Positions 8,547-16,587 of a DNA stretch of 64,000 nt are shown here, piece by piece; within the stretch, counting starts at the first letter, position 1; each line of letters opens with the position of its first letter. The notes beneath the pieces are model-generated. The model saw only the letters and a list, made by a program, of their open reading frames with translations, ran no database searches and was not told where the DNA came from. The position numbers and the translations under genes were made by a program. This DNA comes from Paenibacillus sp. GM2 (GTDB lineage: Bacteria > Bacillota > Bacilli > Paenibacillales > Paenibacillaceae): the NCBI RefSeq assembly GCF_900069005.2, contig NZ_LN831278.1, positions 615,092-679,091 on the forward strand, read 5' to 3'.

Positions 8547-9368
8547 ATGCTTCAGGATATACGGACTGCACCGTTTCTTCGGGAAATGTGCGATACTACG
8601 GCCAATTTGTACCGTTTGGGATGGGACGAACGCAATGGAGGAAATATTAGCTATCTAATCGCAGAGGAGGAAGTAAGCGATTATCTGGATATTTCGCAAG
8701 TAGAGCGCACTGTGCCGATGAGCTTTGATGCCGCTGAATTGGCAGGGAAGTACTTCATTGTCACGGGATCGGGCAAATACTTCAAGAATGTTATCAAGGA
8801 CCCGGCAGTGAACCTTGGAGTGATCCGGATAGGCCAGGATGGGCATAGCTATGAGATTTTATGGGGGTTTGCCGATGGGGGAGTGGCTACGAGCGAGCTG
8901 CCAACTCACCTGATGAATCATATGCAGCGGTTAGTAGTAGATCCTAAGCACCGAGTCATTATGCATTGCCATGCAACCCATCTGATTGGCATGACCTTTA
9001 CACATAACCTGGATGAGATTGAATTTACGAAAACTCTATGGGAGATGTGTACAGAATGTCTGGTTGTGTTCCCGGAAGGCGTTGGAATTATTCCGTGGAT
9101 GGTGCCAGGTACAGATGCGATTGGCGAAGCAACCGCAGAGCGCATGAAGGGTGTGCGAATTGTGATGTGGCCGCATCATGGCGTGTTCGGAGCAGGTACG
9201 ACGATGGATGAGGCCTTTGGATTGATCGAGACCGCGGAGAAGGCTGCGCAGGTCTATACGATAGTATGTGCACAAGGCGGCAAGCAGCAGACAATCTCGG
9301 ATCGAGAGCTGCTTGATTTGGCTCAAGCTTTTGGTGTGACACCAAGACCAGGTGTGCTGCAGAACTAA
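8547..9368 (+). CDS. rhaD: Rhamnulose-1-phosphate aldolase
   Basis: A 273-residue class II aldolase that splits L-rhamnulose-1-phosphate into DHAP and L-lactaldehyde using Zn2+. The N-terminal signature [26 protein letters not shown] is near identical in character to E. coli RhaD (274 residues). The zinc motif HCHATH and the downstream conserved [10 protein letters not shown] are visible. ATG 8547 is chosen over the in-frame ATG at 8469 because it gives the family length, has an AGGGTGAAG site, and the promoter -10 lies against 8469. No rhaA/rhaB neighbours are present, so the other rhamnose genes must be elsewhere. Confidence 0.93.
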   Translation: MLQDIRTAPFLREMCDTTANLYRLGWDERNGGNISYLIAEEEVSDYLDISQVERTVPMSFDAAELAGKYFIVTGSGKYFKNVIKDPAVNLGVIRIGQDGHSYEILWGFADGGVATSELPTHLMNHMQRLVVDPKHRVIMHCHATHLIGMTFTHNLDEIEFTKTLWEMCTECLVVFPEGVGIIPWMVPGTDAIGEATAERMKGVRIVMWPHHGVFGAGTTMDEAFGLIETAEKAAQVYTIVCAQGGKQQTISDRELLDLAQAFGVTPRPGVLQN

Positions 9369-9410
9369 ACCGATGGGTTGGATAGAGGAAGCACATATAA
9401 TATAGCAAAA

Positions 9411-9447
9411 ACCAGGCAGCCTAATATTGAGGCAGCCTGGTTTTTTT
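9411..9447. terminator. Bidirectional terminator between rhaD and the LTA-synthase-like gene
   Basis: ACCAGGC-a-GCCT and AGGC-a-GCCTGGT form a 12-position stem with one mismatch, with T7 on the + strand and T5 on the minus strand. It can end both convergent transcripts. Confidence 0.8.
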
Positions 9448-9458
9448 GTAAAGCAGAT

Positions 9459-11330
9459 TTACTCTTGATCCTTCTCACGATCCGGGAGCTGTTGTACATA
9501 GCTGTCAGATAAGCGCAGCAGATCAAGCGCCCGGTTATATTCATCCTCCGTAGTGAGGGCCTGACTAACACTGTCCTTGGCCAACGGGAACTGGGTCCCA
9601 TCCTCATACCAGGTTCCCGGCATGAACACGGCTTTGTCGTTAATGAACGAACCTGAAGGCAAATAGTAACGCTGTGGCAATAAATTATAGTTATGATTCA
9701 GTATATCTTCACCAAAATGGATCTGATCGTTCATCGAAACACCCAGCAGGTTGGCGACGGTCGGCAGAATATCCACCTGTCCGCCGACATTCTCCAAAAC
9801 TTTTGGTTCCGATTGTCCTGGAATCGAGATGACAAGCGGGATGTTCAACATATCACGGTAGCTGTAGTCGCGACCGTAAATTTCGCTCATAAGTTCCAGG
9901 CCATGCTTATCGAGCGAAAATTTCGGCAGTCCCAGATGGTCGCCATAGACGACAACCACACTGTTGTCCCAAATTCCGCGCTGCTTCAGATCATCAATGA
10001 ATAAGCCAAGGGCATAATCCGCATAATTTTGCGAGCGAAGGTAATCGCCGACCATATTGTTCTCGTAACGCTCCGGCAGCGTAATCCGGTCCAATTCGTG
10101 TGGAATGGTAAATGGATGATGCGCGGTCATTGAAATAACCTGTGAATAGAATGGGAGACCTGTCGCTTGCATTTTACCCAATTCTTCAGCCGTTTTCTTG
10201 TATAGCACTTCGTCCGTAGGTCCGAAGAATACGGTATCCTCTTGACCGAAGAACTTTTGGTCGTAATAGCGGTCCCATCCGATCGCTTTGTACAATTCGC
10301 CGCGATTCCAGAAATCTACCACATTGGTGTGGAAGGTAGCCGTATCGTAGCCATTTGATTTTAATAGTTTAGGCAGGCTAGGCAGCTCTTTATTCGGATA
10401 ATTCTGCGTTGCCGCTTCGTTATAAGGAATATAGAATGATGTATTTACTACGAACTCGGCATCCGATGTATTCCCTTGCCCTACCATTTGATAGAAATTC
10501 TTAAAATAGAAATTATCTTTAACAAGCGAATTCATGACGGGAGTAATCTCCTGACCATCAATCTCCAGATCGACCAGGAAGTTCTGGAATGACTCTAACT
10601 GGATAATAATCAGATTCTTGCCTTTGGCTGCGCCAAAGAATTGCGGATTGTCCTGCTTATTAATCCCTTTGATCTTGTCGATTTTAGCTTGGGAAATCTC
10701 ATCTTTGTCTACGAGATCTTCCTCTTTGTTCGATAGAATGGTATAGGTCTCATAGCTCAGAATCCCCATTTGCTCGGCTTGCTTGATCTCATTCATGCTG
10801 GCCCGATTCGGCCAAATATTGAATATGCAAAGAGCGAGTGAAATTCCGAGTACAACGCCTACAAAGGTCTTGCTGACTCGGTTCAAATTAAATAATCTCT
10901 TGAATTTCTCCGCTCTCTTCCTGCGCATTAGCCAGAAGCCGATGACAACAATATCAAGGAAAATAAGCAGATAATATGGAGCGAGCAGAGAGAATACGCT
11001 GTTCTTAACTGCGGTCACCTGATTAACCTGCTGAAGCGCATGATAGGTGACGATAACGCCATAATATTTATGATACATAATAGCTGCAAAGAAGACGGCA
11101 GTAACAATCAGGTTGACGCTCAGATAAATTCCGAATTTTCTCCTGGAGGAGAAGACCTCGATTAGACAGAACAGAATCAGGATAAACGGGAGCTCCTTGA
11201 TCAACGGTCCCCAGACCGGCATTTGATCGAATATCGTGATCCAGGCAAGGTAGCTTTTCAGGATCATAATCACGGTAAAGAATACGAACGGCTTGAGATT
11301 CCCAGGCCGGATTCGTTGAAACGCTGACAT
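9459..11330 (-). CDS. LTA-synthase-family membrane sulfatase (lipoteichoic acid synthase-like)
   Basis: A 623-residue membrane protein with about five N-terminal transmembrane helices (roughly 12-180) and an extracellular alkaline-phosphatase/sulfatase domain (about 230-590). Members polymerise glycerol-phosphate from phosphatidylglycerol onto a glycolipid anchor, or prime that chain. Metal-site motifs are visible: IIQLESFQNF (Glu), GQGNTSDAEF with the likely Thr nucleophile, and VVYGDHLGLPKF. ATG 11330 is preferred over the upstream in-frame starts because GAAAGGAAGG lies just before it. The tail KDQE is charged. Synthase versus primase cannot be decided by sight. Confidence 0.9.
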   Translation of the reverse strand: MSAFQRIRPGNLKPFVFFTVIMILKSYLAWITIFDQMPVWGPLIKELPFILILFCLIEVFSSRRKFGIYLSVNLIVTAVFFAAIMYHKYYGVIVTYHALQQVNQVTAVKNSVFSLLAPYYLLIFLDIVVIGFWLMRRKRAEKFKRLFNLNRVSKTFVGVVLGISLALCIFNIWPNRASMNEIKQAEQMGILSYETYTILSNKEEDLVDKDEISQAKIDKIKGINKQDNPQFFGAAKGKNLIIIQLESFQNFLVDLEIDGQEITPVMNSLVKDNFYFKNFYQMVGQGNTSDAEFVVNTSFYIPYNEAATQNYPNKELPSLPKLLKSNGYDTATFHTNVVDFWNRGELYKAIGWDRYYDQKFFGQEDTVFFGPTDEVLYKKTAEELGKMQATGLPFYSQVISMTAHHPFTIPHELDRITLPERYENNMVGDYLRSQNYADYALGLFIDDLKQRGIWDNSVVVVYGDHLGLPKFSLDKHGLELMSEIYGRDYSYRDMLNIPLVISIPGQSEPKVLENVGGQVDILPTVANLLGVSMNDQIHFGEDILNHNYNLLPQRYYLPSGSFINDKAVFMPGTWYEDGTQFPLAKDSVSQALTTEDEYNRALDLLRLSDSYVQQLPDREKDQE

Positions 11331-11624
11331 GGTGCGACCCTTCCTTTCATAAATAGTGGAGTAAGCGAATTCTTGAACATACACTTTTAATATCATAACT
11401 GAAATAAGGGGAAGAAGGAAATCGTTCAATTTCTCTTATTTAACAGTAAATGGCATTAAAAGGGATTAAACCGCTTCTCCACTTTGTTTTTTGCTTTAAA
11501 TTGGCATTTTTCAGACCCTTCACATATCTATGATGCCAGACCGGTAATTAGAAAGCAGTGGAATTGTTCACGTTCTGAAAAGTTACCGGAAGATTATTGT
11601 ATGGGATTTATATCGATTATAGAA

Positions 11625-12104
11625 CTAGAGATGCTCCGTTAGAACCTGGACGAATTGCTCCAGAAAAGCTTGATCCAACTCGTCGAAGCGGGATTTCAGC
11701 GGGCTATCCATATCGAGTACACCGATCAGCTCGCCATTCTTGATCATTGGAATGACAATCTCGCTGTTCGATGCGGCATCACAGGCAATATGACCTGGAA
11801 AAGCATGTACATTATCTACTCGTAGGGAACGGCGTTCTTTTGCGCTTGTCCCACATACGCCTTTGCCAAGCGGGATGCGGATGCAAGCCGGCAGTCCCTG
11901 GAACGGGCCGAGCACAAGCTCCTTGCCATCGAACATATAGAAGCCCACCCAGTTAATGTCCGATAGATAGAAGTTTAATAGAGCAGAAGCGTTGGCTAGA
12001 TTGGCAATTCTGTCTGGCTCCTCGTAGATTAGTGATTTTAATTGCGATACGACTTGATTATGCTGTTCTTCACGGGAACCCGTGTAGCTGATTGTATGGA
12101 ACAT
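11625..12104 (-). CDS. Free methionine-(R)-sulfoxide reductase (GAF domain)
   Basis: A 159-residue single GAF-domain enzyme that reduces free methionine-R-sulfoxide. The three redox cysteines characteristic of this family are present as Cys74 (LPACIRI), Cys84 (GKGVCGTS) and Cys108 (HIACDAAS), with the same 10 and 24 residue spacing as in E. coli YebR/fRMsr. The conserved SEIVIPM and GVLDMDSP follow. GGGAGATG precedes the ATG. Transcribed alone. The older label 'GAF domain-containing protein' applies to the same gene. Confidence 0.9.
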   Translation of the reverse strand: MFHTISYTGSREEQHNQVVSQLKSLIYEEPDRIANLANASALLNFYLSDINWVGFYMFDGKELVLGPFQGLPACIRIPLGKGVCGTSAKERRSLRVDNVHAFPGHIACDAASNSEIVIPMIKNGELIGVLDMDSPLKSRFDELDQAFLEQFVQVLTEHL

Positions 12105-12196
12105 ATGCCCATCTCCCTTTTATCTGTTTAGAGGTTGTTCACGAACTATTACGCCTTATTATATTATGAATGCCTGGCCGTATAAAGCAGAGCCAC

Positions 12197-13189
12197 TCAG
12201 GTGGATAGTGGCAATACGGCAGGCTCAGTAGACGTGGTGAATTCGATGGGGATGGTGGTGAGGGCTGGCACCGCTTCCTCCTTGAGCGCTTGATGTATTA
12301 ATATGCGGACTGCTTCGCTATATTCTTTGGGGGCTACAGCATAGGCATTGCCGTGGATCGCGCCATCTACCAGGAGCAGGCTTCTCTGTCCGGGCTTGCG
12401 CTTGTACAGCTGTTCGCTCATATAGGTGGGTACATAGTTGTCCTTCGTCCCATGGATGAAAAGAACGGGGAGATGGCAGTGTTCTACCGCCTGTAGTGGG
12501 CTAACCTGTTCCATGGTGAATCCGGCTTTGCGTTTCAGAAGCTTATTGACGATAGGCAAGAGCGGGTAAGGTGGAAGCTTATAGATCGTTCTCGCTTGAT
12601 GATGCAGAAGCTGTGTCAAATCGGAGAACGGGCAGTCTGCGATTACAAATTTGATGTTGGAATGGGCGATGCTCAAATACTCAAGCACGGTCGCTCCGCC
12701 GAGTGACTGGCCATGAAGGCCGATGCTGCAATCGGTACCGTAGTTATGTAAGAGCCATCTGACCCATGCAGCAACATCGTATTTTTCATAGAAGCCGTAG
12801 GTTGTATATTTCCCTTGACTATTTCCGTGGCGGCGCTGGTCAATGAGCAGAATATTGAAGCCTTCGCGCTGGAAAAGATCAATATATTGGGTGGAGATGA
12901 GCATAGAGACGGTATAGCCATGGACGATAATTACCCATTGTTTGGACGATGGGTCGGTTTCTATGACATAGCCGCACAAGCGCAAACCGTCCTCAGAGAG
13001 AATATCAACTTCCTGCTTCTTCAGACAGTCGAAACGCTCCCGGCTGTAGACGCCGGATTTCTCCAAATATTGAAACAGATGATAAGTGGATTGCAATTTC
13101 ATGTGAGTCAGCTGCTGGAAGGCGAAGGCGACAATTCCTGATCCAATCGCAGCGATGGCCAACAGAGTAATCATCAAATAAATTGTCAT
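12197..13189 (-). CDS. Membrane-anchored alpha/beta hydrolase
   Basis: A 330-residue hydrolase with an N-terminal membrane helix (residues 3-24) and an alpha/beta hydrolase fold. The nucleophile elbow GLHGQSLGG, the acid in FIHGTKDNYVP and the catalytic histidine in VDGAIHGNA are in the expected order; the HGY oxyanion motif VIIVHGYTVSM precedes them. It resembles the YqkD/YfhR-like 'alpha/beta hydrolase' or BAAT-like group with an extracytoplasmic or membrane-facing domain. AAGGAGG lies 9 bases before ATG. The C-terminal 40 residues are low in structure. Substrate unknown. Confidence 0.88.
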   Translation of the reverse strand: MTIYLMITLLAIAAIGSGIVAFAFQQLTHMKLQSTYHLFQYLEKSGVYSRERFDCLKKQEVDILSEDGLRLCGYVIETDPSSKQWVIIVHGYTVSMLISTQYIDLFQREGFNILLIDQRRHGNSQGKYTTYGFYEKYDVAAWVRWLLHNYGTDCSIGLHGQSLGGATVLEYLSIAHSNIKFVIADCPFSDLTQLLHHQARTIYKLPPYPLLPIVNKLLKRKAGFTMEQVSPLQAVEHCHLPVLFIHGTKDNYVPTYMSEQLYKRKPGQRSLLLVDGAIHGNAYAVAPKEYSEAVRILIHQALKEEAVPALTTIPIEFTTSTEPAVLPLST

Positions 13190-13399
13190 GCGAGTGAACC
13201 TCCTTAACTGTCGGACTTTGGTGGAACATCCAGAGAATGTGGTTTATATTATCTGCCGATCCGCCGGATGAATATGCTGCATTATATTGTGAATTTGGGC
13301 GGTTGGGGATTAACTAAAAATAATTTATGAAAAAACGCCTTATATCGCTTAATATTGTGATTTCATTCACATGTACAAATATAGCAAAATACTATTATT

Positions 13400-13414
13400 G
13401 ATAGTGACACTATC
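13400..13414. promoter_or_regulatory. 15-bp palindrome GATAGTG-A-CACTATC (operator candidate)
   Basis: A perfect 7+1+7 palindrome lies 33 bases upstream of the start codon at 13447 and overlaps a TTGATA -35-like element (13398-13403). This is the form of a TetR- or MerR-type operator. No regulator of either family is adjacent, so the protein that binds it would be encoded elsewhere. Confidence 0.5.
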
Positions 13415-13446
13415 ATTTTATTATGGGTGCAAAGGAGATGTAGTAA

Positions 13447-14427
13447 ATGAAAGAAGTATTTGTACTTGGCGGCACGGGGTTTCTGGGCTTTTATACAACC
13501 AAAGAACTGCTAAAGAGAGGTTACCGCGTCTCAACAGTGGCGCTTCCACCCATGCCTGCAGAGGATTTACTACCCTCTGAAGTTCAATGCACATTGGCTA
13601 ATATCAATGAGATGACGGATGAACAGGTTGTAAAAATGCTGGAAGGCAAATATGCGTTTATATATGCGGCTGGTGCAGATGAACGTGTCGTTCCGGCGCC
13701 ACCTGCGATGAAATTTTTCTATGAAGCTAATGTCTTGCCGACTCAACGCATGGCTCGTCTTGCCAAGCAGGCCGGCGTGAAGAAATTTGTGGTCTTCGGC
13801 TCGTATTTTTCCCATTTTGCCGAGGTTTGGACGGATCTGGATTTAAAGCGGAACAATGGCTATCCTCGGACACGTCTGCTTCAGGAAGAAGTTGCATTTA
13901 TGGAAGGTGAAGGGACGATGGATGTGATGTCGCTGCGCTTGCCTTATATTTTCGGAGTGATGCCTGGACGTATGCCTCTGTGGACGATGTTCGTGGAACA
14001 GGTAAAAGGCAAAGACACCGTACCCGTACTGGACGGGGGCACTGCTATGGTGACCGTACAGCAAGTGGCTGAAGCGGCTGCAGGCGCAATTGAACACGGG
14101 ACTCATCGCAGCTGTTATGCGATTAGTGACACCAATATGAAATTTACTGAATTCAATCAGATGATTGTTGATATGCTGGGGCAGACGGAGACGAAGGTCA
14201 TTGTAGTTCCATTAGAGACGATGAAATCGGCGATGGAACAGATGGATGCGGCAGAACTGGCGGCTGGAAGAGAGCATGGTATTCATTTGGCGGATACGAT
14301 GGAGATTCAGAATCGCGACGCATATCTTGATCCAGAGGATACGATGCCAGTATTGCAGTACAGGAAGGACGATGTGCGGGCTGCCATCCGTGAGACTTTG
14401 CAAAAATGTATCGTGGGCTTGCAATGA
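13447..14427 (+). CDS. NAD(P)-dependent epimerase/reductase-like protein
   Basis: A 326-residue extended short-chain dehydrogenase (NAD-dependent epimerase family). The Rossmann signature is FVLGGTGFLGFYT at residues 5-17, and a later segment YAFIYAAGADERVVP corresponds to the cofactor-binding strand. The canonical YxxxK pair is not obvious (a Y-P-R-T-R-L-L-Q run lies at the matching place), so catalytic activity may differ from epimerases. AAAGGAGATG precedes ATG by 7 bases. It lies under a palindromic operator candidate and ends at a good terminator, so it is probably a regulated single-gene unit. Confidence 0.82.
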   Translation: MKEVFVLGGTGFLGFYTTKELLKRGYRVSTVALPPMPAEDLLPSEVQCTLANINEMTDEQVVKMLEGKYAFIYAAGADERVVPAPPAMKFFYEANVLPTQRMARLAKQAGVKKFVVFGSYFSHFAEVWTDLDLKRNNGYPRTRLLQEEVAFMEGEGTMDVMSLRLPYIFGVMPGRMPLWTMFVEQVKGKDTVPVLDGGTAMVTVQQVAEAAAGAIEHGTHRSCYAISDTNMKFTEFNQMIVDMLGQTETKVIVVPLETMKSAMEQMDAAELAAGREHGIHLADTMEIQNRDAYLDPEDTMPVLQYRKDDVRAAIRETLQKCIVGLQ

Positions 14428-14467
14428 GCAAGCTATGAACTGAAAATACAATACTCCTGATAGGATA

Positions 14468-14498
14468 AAGTCCGGACAAGTGCCGGGCTTATTTTTTC
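14468..14498 (+). terminator. Rho-independent terminator
   Basis: AAGTCCGG and CCGGGCTT pair around a 7-base loop and are followed by ATTTTTT. Confidence 0.7.
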
Positions 14499-14568
14499 GC
14501 TTTGACTCCGGCTCCTGTTCTGTGCTTATATAAAAACAACTGATTGCGCAGGTTAGGAGATGAGGCTT

Positions 14569-15144
14569 GTGTTTAAATGCGGTGGCAAGATTCCGGTGCT
14601 GGAAGGCGAGAGGATACGCCTAAGAAGGATGGAGCAGGCGGATTCCGCAGATCTGTTCCGCTATTGGAGTGATCCGCTGGTCGTTAAATATATGAATGTC
14701 CCCGTGTTTACCTCTGTGGGAGAGACAGCGGAGATGATCGATTTCCTCAACGGCTTGTCCGAGACGGAGGATACGATGCGCTGGGGAATCGAGCTGGTGC
14801 AGGAGCAAAGGCTGATTGGAAGCTGCGGCTTTAATACGTGGGAGCTGTCCGGGGCCTATCGCGGGGAAATCGGCTACGATATAGGGCGTGATTACTGGCG
14901 ACAGGGTTATATGACAGAGGCGCTTCGTTTAATACTGAATTACGGCTTCATGACGATGGGACTGAACCGGATTGAAGCCCTGGTCGATCCACGGAACAGT
15001 GCCTCTCGCAGCATATTGCAATCTTTTGCCTTCCATGAGGAGGGGCTGCTGCGGGAGTACCAGCGAACCGAGGAGGGCTTCGTTGATCTGATTATTTGTT
15101 CTTTGCTGCGTAGAGACTATGATTCAGGGGGGAAATACTTGTGA
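14569..15144 (+). CDS. GNAT family N-acetyltransferase (RimJ/RimL type)
   Basis: A 191-residue acetyltransferase of the ribosomal-protein-acetylase-like GNAT group that transfers acetyl from acetyl-CoA to an amine. It shows the N-terminal ERIRLRRMEQAD, the conserved GEIGYDIGRDYWRQGYMTEAL (acetyl-CoA binding) and the VDPRNSASRSILQSFAF segment. GTG 14569 is preferred because AGGAGATGAGG is correctly spaced from it, whereas ATG 14560 overlaps that site. The stop overlaps the start of the next gene, coupling it to the ECF T component, which may be chance or a shared operon. Substrate unknown. Confidence 0.85.
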   Translation: MFKCGGKIPVLEGERIRLRRMEQADSADLFRYWSDPLVVKYMNVPVFTSVGETAEMIDFLNGLSETEDTMRWGIELVQEQRLIGSCGFNTWELSGAYRGEIGYDIGRDYWRQGYMTEALRLILNYGFMTMGLNRIEALVDPRNSASRSILQSFAFHEEGLLREYQRTEEGFVDLIICSLLRRDYDSGGKYL

Positions 15145-15908
15145 ACCAGTTACATCCAGATTATTCACTCAGGCGGGGCTTCGGGCTGAAATCTATAGAT
15201 CCGCTCAGCAAGCTGGTCGCTTTGTTCTGTGCTGCGCTTCTGGCGATGCATTGGGACAAGCCGATACCGCTGCTGATCATGCTGGCCTTGTTCGTCGGAT
15301 TGGCCCGTTATGGTGCGGGAATGAGCTGGTTGCGCCTAATGCGCAGATTGCGGTTTATTGCCGTCTTTGGCTTGCCCTTGTTCATCATCACCAGCATCGC
15401 GGCTCCAGCGGGGGAAGCATTTGCCAGCTGGGGGCCTCTACAGATTACAATCGAAGGCACCGAATATGCAGCGGCGATTACACTGCGCATGTTCTGTCTG
15501 TTTTTATCTTCAATCCTTTACATCGAGTCCACAAATCCCAAGGATTTCGTTACCGTTTTGACTACACGCCTGAAGCTTCCTTATCGCTTCGTCTTTGGCA
15601 TATCCATGGCGTTAACCTTTCTACCGTTGCTTGAATCGGAAGGTCGGGTAGCAAGGCAAGCGCGCCAGCTGCGATTCGGCAGGAAGCCTCGCGGCATGGG
15701 TGAGAGATTGCGGATGTGGCGCGGCAATCTTGCGGCTATATTCACCGGGGCTATAAGACGTGTGGAGCAGACGGCCGGCTCAATGGAGTCCAAGGGCTTC
15801 GGCGCTTACCCGGTGCGCACTTTCCTCAGGGGCGTGGAGATTGGGATTGCCGGATATGTTCTGATGGTGATAAGTGTTGGAGTGACGGCCTGTTTATGGT
15901 TCATTTAA
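15141..15908 (+). CDS. ECF transporter transmembrane (T) component
   Basis: A 255-residue EcfT/CbiQ-family protein: the scaffold that couples a vitamin-binding S component to the ATPases. It has four to five membrane helices (about 28-60, 65-85, 100-120, 240-255) and the characteristic cytoplasmic A-R-G motifs, seen here as RQARQLRFGRKP and ARQAR/VEQTAGSMESKGFGA. GTG at 15141 follows AGGGGGGAAA and overlaps the acetyltransferase stop. A promoter and biotin-type operator separate it from its likely partner S and A genes, so its expression may be uncoupled from them. Confidence 0.88.
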   Translation: MNQLHPDYSLRRGFGLKSIDPLSKLVALFCAALLAMHWDKPIPLLIMLALFVGLARYGAGMSWLRLMRRLRFIAVFGLPLFIITSIAAPAGEAFASWGPLQITIEGTEYAAAITLRMFCLFLSSILYIESTNPKDFVTVLTTRLKLPYRFVFGISMALTFLPLLESEGRVARQARQLRFGRKPRGMGERLRMWRGNLAAIFTGAIRRVEQTAGSMESKGFGAYPVRTFLRGVEIGIAGYVLMVISVGVTACLWFI

Positions 15909-15917
15909 AAAAAAGAC

Positions 15918-15968
15918 TTGACGCGTTCTAATTGTTAACCTAAATTTAAATTATTGGTTAACAATTAG
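15918..15968 (+). promoter_or_regulatory. Promoter overlapped by a BirA (biotin repressor) operator
   Basis: A perfect 13-bp inverted repeat, CTAATTGTTAACC at 15928-15940 and GGTTAACAATTAG at 15956-15968, is separated by 15 bases. The core TTGTTAACC-N15-GGTTAACAA is the known Firmicute BirA box. It covers a promoter with TTGACG at 15918-15923 and TAAATT at 15941-15946 (17-base spacer), so binding would block transcription of the S and ATPase genes. The palindrome is seen directly; biotin control is inferred from the match to the established motif. Confidence 0.85.
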
Positions 15969-15987
15969 AGAGAGGATGACGAAACAA

Positions 15988-16587
15988 ATGAATCAATCTT
16001 CAGGTAATGGAGTATTCAAAGCATTTACAACGATTGAAATTGTACTTATGGCGATGTTGGCGGCGGCCAATGGGGTAATAACGATTTATCTCTCACCGCT
16101 CAATCAGGCCTTGAATGGACTGGGCGGACCAATAGCGACGTCTACGATTACTGGTTTATATATGATTTATGGCCTGCTTGCGTATTACATTATCCGCAAA
16201 CCGGGAACGGCGGTCATTACCTATGGTATTGGAGCGGTCGTTCAGTCCTTTATGGGATCGGCATACGGAATCGCTTCCTGCTTCGTAGCTGCAGCATGTT
16301 ATATGGTGATTGCCGAGCTTATATTCGCTGCGGTTCGGTACAAGAAATGGAATCTGCCTGTACTTATGCTGGTTGGGGGAGCGATGGTTCCGATCTGGTT
16401 CTTCTTCGCAGCCAGGATGTTCGGCTATATGGCATGGGGAACGGATGTGCTGCTCATGGCTCTTGGAGTTCGTATTCTAAGCGGCATCGTGATGTGCGGG
16501 ATACTGACCAAGCTGCTGGGCGATGTGCTGAGCCGTAGCGGTCTGCTGCGGCGGTTTGCAGTCAACAGTGGTAGAAGAGCAAATTAA
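15988..16587 (+). CDS. ECF transporter substrate-binding (S) component, YkoE-like
   Basis: About 199 residues with six hydrophobic helices, the architecture of ECF S components that bind a vitamin in the membrane. The segment YYIIRKPGTAVITYGIGAVV and the later PVLMLVGGAMVP match the YkoE family (linked to hydroxymethylpyrimidine/thiamine) rather than BioY. ATG 15988 gives a better spacing to GAGAGGATG than ATG 15976, but either is possible. It follows a BirA-type operator, so a biotin-related substrate is a real alternative to thiamine precursors. It overlaps the ATPase start by one base. Confidence 0.8.
   Translation: MNQSSGNGVFKAFTTIEIVLMAMLAAANGVITIYLSPLNQALNGLGGPIATSTITGLYMIYGLLAYYIIRKPGTAVITYGIGAVVQSFMGSAYGIASCFVAAACYMVIAELIFAAVRYKKWNLPVLMLVGGAMVPIWFFFAARMFGYMAWGTDVLLMALGVRILSGIVMCGILTKLLGDVLSRSGLLRRFAVNSGRRAN

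Noticed and set aside
13371..13580. 69-codon frame overlapping the epimerase-like gene
   Set aside because: It covers the promoter palindrome and the true start at 13447, and its sequence has no domain beyond one hydrophobic stretch. No ribosome site.
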